Shown here piece after piece: positions 8,721-17,341 of a stretch of 64,000 bases of DNA. The translations under genes and the position numbers were made by a program. Source of the stretch: an uncultured Marvinbryantia sp. (lineage in GTDB: Bacteria > Bacillota > Clostridia > Lachnospirales > Lachnospiraceae); NCBI GenBank assembly GCA_937915375.1, contig CALDMO010000016.1, positions 1-64,000 on the forward strand. The letters run 5' to 3'. The notes beneath the pieces are model-generated. The model was not told the origin of the DNA, searched no databases, and saw nothing but the letters and a program-made list of their open reading frames with translations. Numbering within the stretch: the first letter of the stretch is position 1; every line of letters begins with the position of its first letter.

Positions 8721-9815
8721 ATGGAAGAACAAAACAGGCCAGTTGTATTGGAGCTGAAAAATATAACAAAAAGTTTTGCGGATACAGAAGTATTGAAAGG
8801 AATCTGTCTGCGTGTGCAGGAGGGGCAGTTTGTGACGCTTCTTGGCTCGTCTGGCTGCGGCAAGACAACGACCCTGCGCATTATTGCCGGACTGGAAATG
8901 CCGGATAGCGGTGAAGTGCTTCTGGAAGGGGCAGAGGTGAACCGTCTGGCCCCGGAAAAACGCAGCGTGAATACAGTTTTTCAGAATTACGCGCTGTTTC
9001 CGCACATGAATGTATTCCAGAATATTGCCTACGGACTGAAAATTAAAAAAGTGCCGAAAGCGGAAATAAAAGAGCGTGTGACAAAGATACTGGAGCTTGT
9101 GCAGCTGACCGGGTTTGAGAAGCGTATGCCGTCGGAAATGAGCGGCGGTCAGCGTCAGCGTGTGGCAATTGCCCGCGCGCTGGTGAATAATCCGAAGGTA
9201 TTGCTTCTGGATGAACCGCTGGGTGCGCTTGATCTGCAGCTGCGCCGTCAGATGCAGCTGGAACTGAAAAAATTGCAGAAAAAACTTGGTATTACCTTTA
9301 TATACATTACGCATGATCAGGAAGAGGCGATTAATATGTCTGATGTGATTGCGGTGATGAAGGATGGGCGTTTTGAACAGGTGGGCAGTCCGGCGCAGAT
9401 TTACGATTTTCCGAAAACAAGTTATGTGGCCCGTTTTGTCGGTTCTGCGAATATTTTGAGCGGTATGGTAAAGCAGGCAGATGATGAGAATGTGATTTTA
9501 GAGCACGAATGCGGGACGATGATATGTAAAAAAGATCACTTCACAGTCACACCGGGCAGCCGTCAGACCTTGGCGGTGCGCAGTGAAAACATTCGCGTCT
9601 GGCGTGAGCAGAAGTCGGAGCAGGCGCTTCGGGCAGTGATCTCCGAAGCAAGCTTTGTAGGCGGAATGCTGCGGATCGTCGCTGTTTTAAAAGATGGTAC
9701 GGAAGTGATCGTCAGCCGTCACGGGATCAATTTTGATCTGGAGACGGGAGAAGAAGTGTATCTGGAATGGCCGGCAGAGGCTGCGGTGTTTGTAGATATG
9801 GAGGAACAGAGATGA
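8721..9815 (+). CDS. potA: Spermidine/putrescine ABC transporter ATPase PotA
   Basis: A 364-residue ATPase that powers polyamine import. It has Walker A GSSGCGKT (42-49), signature MSGGQRQR, Walker B VLLLDEPLGALD and a switch histidine in ITHDQEEA. A C-terminal TOBE regulatory domain lies at about 285-355. Ribosome-binding sequence before the ATG is weak (AGAAAG). The stop overlaps the potB start in ATGA. The polyamine assignment rests mainly on the full potA-B-C-D gene order and the PotD-type binding protein. Confidence 0.92.
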   Translation: MEEQNRPVVLELKNITKSFADTEVLKGICLRVQEGQFVTLLGSSGCGKTTTLRIIAGLEMPDSGEVLLEGAEVNRLAPEKRSVNTVFQNYALFPHMNVFQNIAYGLKIKKVPKAEIKERVTKILELVQLTGFEKRMPSEMSGGQRQRVAIARALVNNPKVLLLDEPLGALDLQLRRQMQLELKKLQKKLGITFIYITHDQEEAINMSDVIAVMKDGRFEQVGSPAQIYDFPKTSYVARFVGSANILSGMVKQADDENVILEHECGTMICKKDHFTVTPGSRQTLAVRSENIRVWREQKSEQALRAVISEASFVGGMLRIVAVLKDGTEVIVSRHGINFDLETGEEVYLEWPAEAAVFVDMEEQR

Positions 9816-10666
9816 AAAAGAAAAACAGGTGGGGCCTGTGCGTGCTGCCGTTATATCTGTTTACGTTGATGTTTGTCCTTGGACCGCTGATTTACATGGT
9901 GGCGATTAGTTTTGCGAGAAATAACGGTGACAGTTATGGATTTCAATGGATATTTACGCTGGAGAATTATCAGCGTATGCTGGATCCGGTATATTTGGAA
10001 TGTTTTGTGCAGTCCTTTCAACTGGCATTCTCTACAACGCTGTTGGTAACGCTGCTGGGATACCCGTTCGGGTACTTTATGGCAAAACTGTCCGCGAAGG
10101 GTAAAAAACGCATGATGTTCCTGATCATGGTGCCGTTCTGGACAAATTCTCTGCTGCGCTTGTATGGCTGGATTATTATTTTGCAGGCAAAGGGACCTCT
10201 GAACAACCTGCTTAAAAGCCTGGGACTGATTGAGAAGCCGCTGAAGATTCTCTATTCCTATCCGGCGGTTCTGATCGGTATGGTGTACGCGCTGCTGCCG
10301 TTTATGATTCTGGCGGTGTATTCCAGCGTGGAAAAGATGGACTGGTCTTTGGTGGAAGCGGCAAGAGATCTGGGGGCGTCTCCGGTTAGGACATTTTTGA
10401 CGGTAACTTTGAAACTGACTCTGCCGGGGCTGTTATCGGGCGTGATCTTAACATTTGTGCCGTCGATGGGCTTGTTCTTTATCTCTGACATTTTAGGAGG
10501 AAATAAGATTGTCCTTGTGGGAAGCCTGATTCAGGATCAGCTTACGAGAGGCAGCAATTGGCCGTTCGCGGCGGCGCTGGCATTGATTTTGATGGTAATG
10601 ACAAGTGTAATGATTTTCCTGTATCGCAGGATAACCCATGTGAAAGATTTGGAGGGCATATTCTGA
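9812..10666 (+). CDS. potB: Spermidine/putrescine ABC transporter permease PotB
   Basis: A 284-residue permease. It begins with a hydrophobic segment after MKKKNRWGLC, then FSTTLLVTLLGYPFGYF, and has the EAA loop at VEAARDLGASPVRTF, which contacts PotA. The ATG at 9812 overlaps the potA stop by four bases with GAGGAACAG upstream. A longer reading from 9767 lies inside potA and is not used. It forms the channel with PotC. Confidence 0.92.
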   Translation: MKKKNRWGLCVLPLYLFTLMFVLGPLIYMVAISFARNNGDSYGFQWIFTLENYQRMLDPVYLECFVQSFQLAFSTTLLVTLLGYPFGYFMAKLSAKGKKRMMFLIMVPFWTNSLLRLYGWIIILQAKGPLNNLLKSLGLIEKPLKILYSYPAVLIGMVYALLPFMILAVYSSVEKMDWSLVEAARDLGASPVRTFLTVTLKLTLPGLLSGVILTFVPSMGLFFISDILGGNKIVLVGSLIQDQLTRGSNWPFAAALALILMVMTSVMIFLYRRITHVKDLEGIF

Positions 10667-11448
10667 TGAGGAAAAAAAGAATTCGTTTTTCACATATCTA
10701 TCTGGCAGTGATCATGCTGTTGACATACCTGCCGCTGGCAATGGTAGTGTTGTTTTCATTTAATGATTCCAAACTGCCGGTATCCTGGAAAGGTTTTACC
10801 CTCGACTGGTACCGTGTGCTGTTTGAGGACGAAGCGTTGATGGAAGCGTTGGTGAACAGCTTGAAGCTTGGCGTTCTGAGCTGCGCTGCTGCAGCGGTGA
10901 TCGGTACTTTGGGAGCCATCGGTATGGCGCGTGTGACGTATAAGAGTAAGGGGATGATGGAATATCTCTCCACCATTCCGATTATGGTACCGGAAATTAT
11001 TCTGGCAATGGTGTTTATGGCATTTTTTTCTCTTCTGAACCTTCCGTTTGGCATGGTGACCCTTGTGATCGCGCATACAGCATTTTGTATACCATATGTA
11101 TTTATGATGGTGAAGGCAAGGCTGGTTGGGCTTGATCCGTCTTTGGAGGAAGCGGCGCGGGACCTCGGCGCATCTCCTCAAAAAACATTTTGGGATATTA
11201 CTTTGCCGCTGATTATGCCGGCGGTAGCGTCTGGATGTTTGTTGGCGTTCGCAATGTCGTTTGACGATGTGGTAATCAGCATTTTTGTAAATGGACCGAG
11301 GCTGTCTACACTGCCGATTAAGGTTTATACGCAGATTAAGACCGGAGTAACGCCGGAGATCAATGCTTTGTGTACAATCATTCTGGCAGCAGTAATTGTA
11401 GTACTAATGATCGCTTCCCTTTTCAGAAGGAAAAGAGAGGAACAGTGA
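10666..11448 (+). CDS. potC: Spermidine/putrescine ABC transporter permease PotC
   Basis: A 260-residue permease partner of PotB. It has an N-terminal membrane segment, the YLPLAMVVLFSFNDSK segment common in PotC proteins, and the EAA loop EEAARDLGASPQKTF. The ATG at 10666 shares one base with the potB stop (TGATG), indicating coupling, with GGAGGG just upstream. The in-frame extension back to 10558 is inside potB and is rejected. Confidence 0.92.
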   Translation: MRKKRIRFSHIYLAVIMLLTYLPLAMVVLFSFNDSKLPVSWKGFTLDWYRVLFEDEALMEALVNSLKLGVLSCAAAAVIGTLGAIGMARVTYKSKGMMEYLSTIPIMVPEIILAMVFMAFFSLLNLPFGMVTLVIAHTAFCIPYVFMMVKARLVGLDPSLEEAARDLGASPQKTFWDITLPLIMPAVASGCLLAFAMSFDDVVISIFVNGPRLSTLPIKVYTQIKTGVTPEINALCTIILAAVIVVLMIASLFRRKREEQ

Positions 11449-11494
11449 TTGGATAAATAATAACAAGAGTGAATAATCTGCAGGAGGAAAAGAC

Positions 11495-12526
11495 ATGAAA
11501 AAAAGAAGTATGATGCTCGCGCTTGCGGCAGCAGCGACTGTTTGTGCCGGAGCGGCAGTACAGGCGGAGGAAAACAAGGAACTGGTGTTATTTACCTGGG
11601 AAGGAATGTTTCCGCAGGAAGTGCTGGACGGTTTTGAAGAGGAGACCGGAGTAAAGATTATTTATTCCAACTTTGACACAGACGAGACGATGTTGGAGAA
11701 GCTGGCGCAGGAAAAAGGCGGCGGATATGATGTGGTGATCGCTGACGATTATATCATCGAGCAGGCGGTTTCTGAAGGTCTTGTGAGCGAACTGGACAAA
11801 GAGGTAATCACAAATTTTGGAAATATCAATCCGCTGTATCAGGGACAGTTTTATGATCCGGAGGATAAATATACGGTGCCGTACGGCGCGGGTATTCCGT
11901 TAATTGTATACGATCCGGAACTGGTAGATGTGGATATCAAAGGCTACAGCGATCTCTGGGATCCTTCTTTGGAGGACAGCATTGCTTTGACAGCAAACTA
12001 TCGTGTGATCAACGGTATCACTCTGCTTTCTATGGGAAAATCCATGAATGAGGAGGATCCGGCGGTAATTGCGGAAGCAGGAAAAAAATTGCTGGAACTG
12101 GCTCCGAATATCCGTATGATCCAGGACGATAATACACAGAATGCTCTATTAAACGGCGAAGCTTCTGTAGGATTTTTGTATACCTCACAGGTGACGACTG
12201 TTTTAGCGGAAAATCCGGATCTGAAAGTGGTTTATCCGGAGGAAGGTCTGGGATTTGGCATCATGGGAGCGTTTGTTCCGTCTCAGGCGCCGAATGCGGA
12301 GGCTGCAAATCAGTTCCTGAATTACATTCTCGAACCGGAAGTTACCGCGCAGTGTATAGAGTATATTGGTTATTACAATACGAATAAAGCGGCGGATGAA
12401 CTGGTGAACGAGAATTTGGTAGTACCGGATGATGTAACGAAAGGCGAGATCGTACAGAACGTATCTGCGGAGGCAGACGAGGCGTACAATAAAAACTGGA
12501 CGGAGTTTAAAGCGGCTTGCGAGTAA
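11495..12526 (+). CDS. potD: Polyamine-binding protein PotD
   Basis: A 343-residue spermidine/putrescine-binding protein. It has a signal peptide with a probable cleavage after AVQA (about residue 24), and the family start of the mature part ELVLFTWEGMFPQEVLDGFEEETG. The one early cysteine sits in ATVCAG, which is not a lipobox because the preceding residue is valine, so lipid anchoring is doubtful. AGGAGG lies ten bases before the ATG. It is the last gene of the operon and is followed by a strong terminator. Confidence 0.92.
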   Translation: MKKRSMMLALAAAATVCAGAAVQAEENKELVLFTWEGMFPQEVLDGFEEETGVKIIYSNFDTDETMLEKLAQEKGGGYDVVIADDYIIEQAVSEGLVSELDKEVITNFGNINPLYQGQFYDPEDKYTVPYGAGIPLIVYDPELVDVDIKGYSDLWDPSLEDSIALTANYRVINGITLLSMGKSMNEEDPAVIAEAGKKLLELAPNIRMIQDDNTQNALLNGEASVGFLYTSQVTTVLAENPDLKVVYPEEGLGFGIMGAFVPSQAPNAEAANQFLNYILEPEVTAQCIEYIGYYNTNKAADELVNENLVVPDDVTKGEIVQNVSAEADEAYNKNWTEFKAACE

Positions 12527-12562
12527 GGTATAATCTGGACAGAGAATCAAATATATGATATA

Positions 12563-12593
12563 AAAACGGCAGGAGGTTTTCCTGCCGTTTTTA
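12563..12593 (+). terminator. Terminator of potABCD
   Basis: The stem AAACGGCAGG (12564-12573) / CCTGCCGTTT (12581-12590) with a short loop and trailing Ts is a classic intrinsic terminator. Confidence 0.85.
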
Positions 12594-12621
12594 AATAAAG
12601 AGTATAGAAGGAAAATGTAAG

Positions 12622-13431
12622 ATGACTCAGGAATTACAGAAGAAGTTAGAAAAATTAAAATCAGATTTGCTGGAGCTTGGCAGTGTTGCCATCGCGTTTT
12701 CCGGAGGAGTAGATTCAACGTTTCTTTTGCGGGTAGCGCATGATGTATTGGGGGAGCGGGCAGTAGCGGTGACGGCGCATTTAGGAATGGTTCCCTTAAG
12801 AGAGGCGAGGGAAGCAGAAGAATTTTGCCAAAAGGAAGGAATTTGTCAGGTGATTTGTGAAGTGGATGAACGGAAGATTAACGGTTTCTGTGAAAATCCG
12901 AAGAACCGTTGTTATATTTGCAAAAAAGCGATTTTTCAGCAAATTCAGAAAACAGCGGCAGAATTTCACTTGGCTTCGATTGTGGAAGGATCGAATATAG
13001 ACGATCTGGGCGATTATCGTCCGGGCATGCGGGCAATCGCTGAATTGGGCGTGAAAAGTCCGCTGCAGGAAGCGGGGCTTACAAAGGCAGAGATTCGCGC
13101 GCTTTCAGCAGAGTTAGGGCTCGATACCTGGGATAAGCCGTCATATGCCTGTCTGGCGTCACGTTTTGTGTACGGAGAGACGATCACCAGAGAAAAGCTG
13201 GCGATGGTGGATCAGGCGGAGCAGCTCTTATTGGATTTGGGATTTCGCCAGATGCGTGTGCGTCTTCATGGAACGATGGCGCGTATCGAGGTGCTGCCGG
13301 AACAATTTGATTTTCTGATGCAGGAGGAAGTGCGGACGAAGATTGTGGAGCAATTTACGGCATATGGCTTTACCTATGTATCGCTGGATTTGAAAGGCTT
13401 TCGCAGCGGCAGTATGAATGAGATACTGTAA
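12622..13431 (+). CDS. larE: ATP-dependent sacrificial sulfur transferase LarE
   Basis: A 269-residue PP-loop protein of the LarE family. These enzymes adenylylate a pyridinium dicarboxylate precursor and donate sulfur during synthesis of the nickel-pincer nucleotide of lactate racemase-type enzymes. The PP-loop is SGGVDST (27-33). Cys177 in KPSYACLASR sits where the sacrificial cysteine of Lactobacillus LarE lies, and a CYIC pair (97, 100) is also present. The start is an ATG after GAAGGAAAATG. No larA, larB or larC is seen in the window, so the client enzyme is unknown; a more general sulfur-transfer role is possible. Confidence 0.85.
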   Translation: MTQELQKKLEKLKSDLLELGSVAIAFSGGVDSTFLLRVAHDVLGERAVAVTAHLGMVPLREAREAEEFCQKEGICQVICEVDERKINGFCENPKNRCYICKKAIFQQIQKTAAEFHLASIVEGSNIDDLGDYRPGMRAIAELGVKSPLQEAGLTKAEIRALSAELGLDTWDKPSYACLASRFVYGETITREKLAMVDQAEQLLLDLGFRQMRVRLHGTMARIEVLPEQFDFLMQEEVRTKIVEQFTAYGFTYVSLDLKGFRSGSMNEIL

Positions 13432-13514
13432 CAGAAAGTTTTCTGGATAAAAAAGCTGACAATATTTTGATGGCGGGAAAAGACAAGATTAGGCAGGAGG
13501 AGCAGAAAATAGGC

Positions 13515-14243
13515 ATGATAAATGAACAATTCAGCCGGACGGAAATGCTGATAGGAACAAAAGCGATGGAAAAACTGACGGTATCAAGAGTAGCGGTTTT
13601 CGGTGTGGGAGGCGTGGGAGGCTATGTGGTAGAAGCGCTGGCGCGCAGCGGGATCGGCACACTGGATCTGATCGATAATGATACGGTCTGCCTTTCTAAT
13701 TTAAACCGTCAGATTATTGCCACGCACAGCACCATCGGCAGATACAAGGTGGATGCGGCAACGGAGCGGGTGCTGGATATTAATCCGCAGGCAGTCGTTC
13801 ACGCACATCGTACGTTTTATCTGCCGGAGAATGCGGAGCAATTTGATTTTTCACAGTATGATTACGTGGTGGATGCAATTGATACCGTAACCGGAAAAAT
13901 CCAGTTGATCCTGCAGGCGCAGGAGGCAGGCGTGCCGGTCATTAGTTCTATGGGAGCCGGAAATAAAATGAATCCGGCAATGTTTGAAGTGGCGGATATT
14001 TATCAGACAAGTGTCTGTCCGCTGGCAAAGGTGATGCGGCGTGAATTGAAAAAGAGAAATGTGAAGCATTTAAAAGTAGTGTACTCGAAAGAAGAGCCGA
14101 TGACGCCGCTGGATAGTTTGTGTGATACGCAGAAAGAAGCTCAGATGGGCAGACGGACACCGGGCAGCAACGCGTTTGTGCCGTCAGTGGTCGGGTTGAT
14201 TATTGCGTCAGAGGTCATAAAAGATTTAACGCGTGACGTTTAA
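13515..14243 (+). CDS. tcdA: tRNA threonylcarbamoyladenosine dehydratase (TcdA/CsdL family)
   Basis: A 242-residue E1/ThiF-like ATPase. TcdA dehydrates t6A37 of tRNA to its cyclic form. The nucleotide-binding motif GVGGVG is at 30-35, followed by DNDTVCLSNLNRQ, and RRTPGSNAFVPSV near the C-terminus is typical of the family. I chose the ATG at 13515 because it gives the family N-terminus (NEQFSRTE) and has AGGAGGAG 12-14 bases upstream; TTG or ATG at 13467/13470 have no ribosome-binding site. It overlaps the next gene. Confidence 0.85.
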   Translation: MINEQFSRTEMLIGTKAMEKLTVSRVAVFGVGGVGGYVVEALARSGIGTLDLIDNDTVCLSNLNRQIIATHSTIGRYKVDAATERVLDINPQAVVHAHRTFYLPENAEQFDFSQYDYVVDAIDTVTGKIQLILQAQEAGVPVISSMGAGNKMNPAMFEVADIYQTSVCPLAKVMRRELKKRNVKHLKVVYSKEEPMTPLDSLCDTQKEAQMGRRTPGSNAFVPSVVGLIIASEVIKDLTRDV

Positions 14244-15159
14244 GATGGAGGCGATGGTGCAGCGGATTTTAACATACCAAATAGAAAATTTACAGAACCC
14301 GGAGAGCATCGGGACATTCTTAAAAAGCAAAGGCTATTCCCGGCATATTTTAACGCATCTGAAACGGACTGAGAATGGGATCTGCATCAACGGTGAGTGG
14401 ACGAGACCATACCAGCTTTTACAAAATGGTGATTTTCTGACTGTAACAATCATAGAAGAGGAAGCATCGGATCATATCGTGCCGACGGAGATGGATTTAA
14501 ACATTGTTTATGAGGATGAAGATTTGCTTGTGATCAACAAGGAGGCTGATGTGCCGATTCATCCGTCGATCCATAATTATGAAAATACGCTGGCAAACGG
14601 CGTGGCCTGGTATTACCAAAAAAGGGGCGAGCCCTTTGTATATCGTTGTATCAATCGGTTGGACCGCGATACGACAGGCCTTTTAATTATTGCTAAAAAT
14701 ATGCTGAGCGCGGCAATTTTATCCGAGATGGGGAAACGCCGGGAGATTCATCGGGAATATTTGGCAATTGCGCAGGGGTGTGTGCCTTCAGAGGGTGTGA
14801 TTGATGCGCCGATTGCGCGAAAAGAAGGTTCTGTATTGGAGCGGTGTGTGGATTTTGAAAATGGCGAGATGGCAGTGACGCATTTTCAAAGGCTGCAGAC
14901 ATGGGACGACTATTCTCTTGTAGCTTTAAAGCTGGAAACAGGACGGACGCATCAGATCCGTGTGCATATGAAATATCTGGGATATCCGTTGATTGGTGAC
15001 TTTTTGTATAATCCGGATTTTCGTCTGCTGCAGCATCAGGCGCTGCATTCCTGGAAACTGGAATTTTCGCACCCCATTACAGGAGAATGGATGAAGTTTG
15101 AAGCGGAGGCGCCTTGGATGGGACTGGTGCCGGGAAAACAGCAGTCAGTATTAGAGTAG
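14233..15159 (+). CDS. RluA-family pseudouridine synthase
   Basis: A 308-residue RNA pseudouridine synthase of the RluA/RluD family. The catalytic aspartate is in NRLDRDTTGL (about residue 144). GRTHQIRVHMKYLGYPLIGD is the second conserved block. The N-terminal part (about 24-75) resembles an S4-like RNA-binding region. The start is uncertain: GTG 14233, ATG 14245 and ATG 14254 are in frame, and a GGAGG lies very close to the last. The rRNA or tRNA target cannot be assigned. It is coupled to tcdA. Confidence 0.85.
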   Translation: MTFKMEAMVQRILTYQIENLQNPESIGTFLKSKGYSRHILTHLKRTENGICINGEWTRPYQLLQNGDFLTVTIIEEEASDHIVPTEMDLNIVYEDEDLLVINKEADVPIHPSIHNYENTLANGVAWYYQKRGEPFVYRCINRLDRDTTGLLIIAKNMLSAAILSEMGKRREIHREYLAIAQGCVPSEGVIDAPIARKEGSVLERCVDFENGEMAVTHFQRLQTWDDYSLVALKLETGRTHQIRVHMKYLGYPLIGDFLYNPDFRLLQHQALHSWKLEFSHPITGEWMKFEAEAPWMGLVPGKQQSVLE

Positions 15160-15430
15160 ATGAGGGCGGTATCACGGCGTTTGTTTCTCCAACGGAAAAG
15201 ATTTTGGTAAAACCGAACTTTCTGACTGCGGCATCTGCGTACAGCATTGTCCGGTTCCCGGAAAGGCGGTTGATTTTAAGAACGGCAAAAAGAATGTACC
15301 GGTGTACGATTACAAAAAATGTATCCGTTGCTACTGCTGTCAGGAAATGTGTCCGCAGCATGCTATCGTTGTGGGAGGAAATCTATTTGAAACGGTTAAA
15401 AGAAAAATTCAGAGCATTCGTAAAAGATAG
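15140..15430 (+). pseudogene. Decayed DUF362 / 4Fe-4S protein (internal deletion and frameshift)
   Basis: In one frame, about 15140-15220, the translation reads GGITAFVSPTEKILVKPNFL, which matches the conserved N-terminus of DUF362 proteins. From 15212, in another frame, it reads on to a two-cluster ferredoxin: CGICVQHCPVPGKAV, then CIRCYCCQEMCPQHAI, ending at TAG 15428-15430. The long middle of a DUF362 protein is missing, so an internal deletion plus frameshift is inferred. The 3' end still overlaps the next gene's start. Confidence 0.7.
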
Positions 15431-15797
15431 AAACGGCCTTGATGATCTGGGACTGACGTTTGCGGTACTTGCTGTGCTGGTACTTGGTTTGGCAGCTGTA
15501 ACGTGCAGCTGGATGATTCTTTTGGCTGGCATAATTCTTTTGACGGGGGCGTTCTTTCGGATTCTTTCCAGAAATACAGAGGCGCGGAGACAAGAGAATT
15601 TGCGCTTTCTGGGAATGTGGGAGCATCATCGGTTTCATAAGCAGAGTCGGCAGCTGCGCCGGCAGGAAAAGAAATTTTATCGGTATCTAAAGTGTCCGCA
15701 TTGTAAAAAAGTGATCCGTGTGCCCAAAGGTAAGGGTGAACAGCGTGTGCTTTGCCCGCATTGTGGGAAATGGGCGGTAATTGTGAATAAGAAATGA
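15387..15797 (+). CDS. Small membrane protein with C-terminal zinc ribbon
   Basis: A 136-residue protein. The TTG at 15387 lies eight bases after GGAGG (15374-15378) and gives LKRLKEKFRAFVKDRNGLDDLG at the N-terminus. Two adjacent hydrophobic segments (about 24-60) are followed by a basic stretch and a CPHC...CPHC zinc ribbon. A longer reading from 15114 only translates the decayed DUF362 gene in the wrong frame. I know of no defined function. It overlaps the DUF362 remnant, so it was probably once cotranscribed with it. Confidence 0.7.
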   Translation: MKRLKEKFRAFVKDRNGLDDLGLTFAVLAVLVLGLAAVTCSWMILLAGIILLTGAFFRILSRNTEARRQENLRFLGMWEHHRFHKQSRQLRRQEKKFYRYLKCPHCKKVIRVPKGKGEQRVLCPHCGKWAVIVNKK

Positions 15798-15799
15798 AG

Positions 15800-15837
15800 A
15801 AATCCCTTGCGAAGTGGATAAGTTCGCAAGGGATTTC
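15800..15837. terminator. Bidirectional terminator between convergent genes
   Basis: A perfect 14-bp stem AAATCCCTTGCGAA / TTCGCAAGGGATTT (15800-15813 / 15823-15836) has A and T flanks, so it can serve both the zinc-ribbon gene and glyA. Confidence 0.85.
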
Positions 15838-15853
15838 CTTATGCAGTCTATTT

Positions 15854-17092
15854 TTATGCGTTCAGCGGATATTTATCTGTCAGTTTTTTGACAATTTCGC
15901 AAGCTTTTTCTTTGTTATCCGCACTCTGGATCATCAGTGAGATTGCTTCGGCAATCTGATCCATATCGTCTGGATTCATACCGCGGGAAGTAACGGCAGC
16001 GGTACCGAGACGCACGCCGCTGGTTACAAACGGAGATTCCGGATCATTTGGGATTGCGTTTTTATTGCAGGTGATATTAGCTTCATCGAGTAATTTTTCC
16101 ATTACTTTTCCAGTGACGCCTGTGCCGCGCAGATCTACAAGGATCAGATGATTATCTGTACCGCCGGATACGATATTGATACCGCGTTTCATCAGACCGT
16201 CACAGAGTGCCTTACAGTTTTTCACGATATTTTTCTGATATTCTTTGTATTCCGGCTGCAGTGCTTCCTGGAAGCAGACCGCTTTGGATGCAATCACATG
16301 CATGAGAGGACCTCCCTGAATGCCCGGAAATACAGCTTTGTTAAAGTTAAATTCATTTGCCACTTCATTGCTGCACATGATCATACCGCCGCGCGGTCCG
16401 CGCAGCGTTTTGTGCGTGGTAGTTGTTGTCACATGCGCGTAAGGAATCGGACTTGGATGGATGCCTGCGGCAACCAGACCGGCAATATGGGCGATATCTG
16501 CCATCAGATATGCACCGACTTCATCCGCAATCTCGCGGAAACGTTTAAAATCAATGATTCTTGCATAAGCGCTTGCGCCGCAGATGATCAGCTTTGGTTT
16601 AGCCTGCAGGGCGATTTCCCGCACTTTATCATAATCAATAAAACCGTCATCGTTGACACCATAGGGTACAATATGAAAATAAGAACCGGAAAAGTTTGCG
16701 GGGCTTCCGTGGGAGAGATGACCGCCGTGAGCCAGATTCATGCCCATTACGGTATCGCCTGGTTTTAACATGGCGAACTGAACTGCCATATTTGCCTGTG
16801 CGCCGGAATGCGGCTGCACGTTGGCATATTCGCATCCAAACAGTTCACATGCGCGTTTCTTTGCCAGTTCCTCTACCACATCGACACATTCACAGCCACC
16901 GTAGTAACGCTTGTTCGGATATCCTTCTGCATACTTGTTGGTCAGAGGGCTTCCCATTGCTGCCATTACTGCTTTGCTGACCCAGTTTTCTGATGCAATC
17001 AGTTCAATGTGTGAGTTTTGACGGGCGATTTCTGCCTGAATCGCGTCTGCGATTTCCGGATCGACTTTTTGTACTTCTTCAAAAGAATACAT
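15854..17092 (-). CDS. glyA: Serine hydroxymethyltransferase
   Basis: A 412-residue PLP enzyme converting serine and tetrahydrofolate to glycine and 5,10-methylene-tetrahydrofolate in the cytoplasm. The PLP lysine is Lys228 in TTTTHKTLRGPRGG. LIASEN, YAEGYPNKRYYGG and ADIAHIAGLVAAG are SHMT signatures. Full family length. The ATG has GGAGG upstream on the minus strand and a strong promoter at 17144-17171. No glycine riboswitch was recognised in the short leader. Confidence 0.97.
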   Translation of the reverse strand: MYSFEEVQKVDPEIADAIQAEIARQNSHIELIASENWVSKAVMAAMGSPLTNKYAEGYPNKRYYGGCECVDVVEELAKKRACELFGCEYANVQPHSGAQANMAVQFAMLKPGDTVMGMNLAHGGHLSHGSPANFSGSYFHIVPYGVNDDGFIDYDKVREIALQAKPKLIICGASAYARIIDFKRFREIADEVGAYLMADIAHIAGLVAAGIHPSPIPYAHVTTTTTHKTLRGPRGGMIMCSNEVANEFNFNKAVFPGIQGGPLMHVIASKAVCFQEALQPEYKEYQKNIVKNCKALCDGLMKRGINIVSGGTDNHLILVDLRGTGVTGKVMEKLLDEANITCNKNAIPNDPESPFVTSGVRLGTAAVTSRGMNPDDMDQIAEAISLMIQSADNKEKACEIVKKLTDKYPLNA

Positions 17093-17143
17093 GTGATTTT
17101 CCTCCGTATTTATGGTGGGGTGAATTTATTTGTCTGTTTGCCC

Positions 17144-17171
17144 AGTATAACACATCTGTTTCAAATGTCAA
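17144..17171 (-). promoter_or_regulatory. Promoter of glyA
   Basis: On the minus strand, TTGACA (17171-17166) and TATACT (17149-17144) are spaced 16 bp apart, 52 bases upstream of the glyA start. Confidence 0.75.
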
Positions 17172-17341
17172 CCAGTAAAAGACAAATATCCGCCGTAGAA
17201 GAACAAACCAAAAATGAAAGATTTGTAAAATGGTGAAAACTTCCGAATTGTTGACGGAGATATGATGGTATTCCGCTCAAAATCATGGTACAATATGATT
17301 TCATACAGAATATAATATAGATAGAATCAGGGGGAAATTTT

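Noticed and set aside
15114..15386. N-terminal extension of the zinc-ribbon protein
   Set aside because: It reads the decayed DUF362 gene partly out of frame; GGAGG plus TTG at 15387 gives a sensible start.
17093..17165. Possible glycine riboswitch before glyA
   Set aside because: The leader between the glyA promoter and start is only about 50 bases, too short for a glycine aptamer, and no conserved core was seen.
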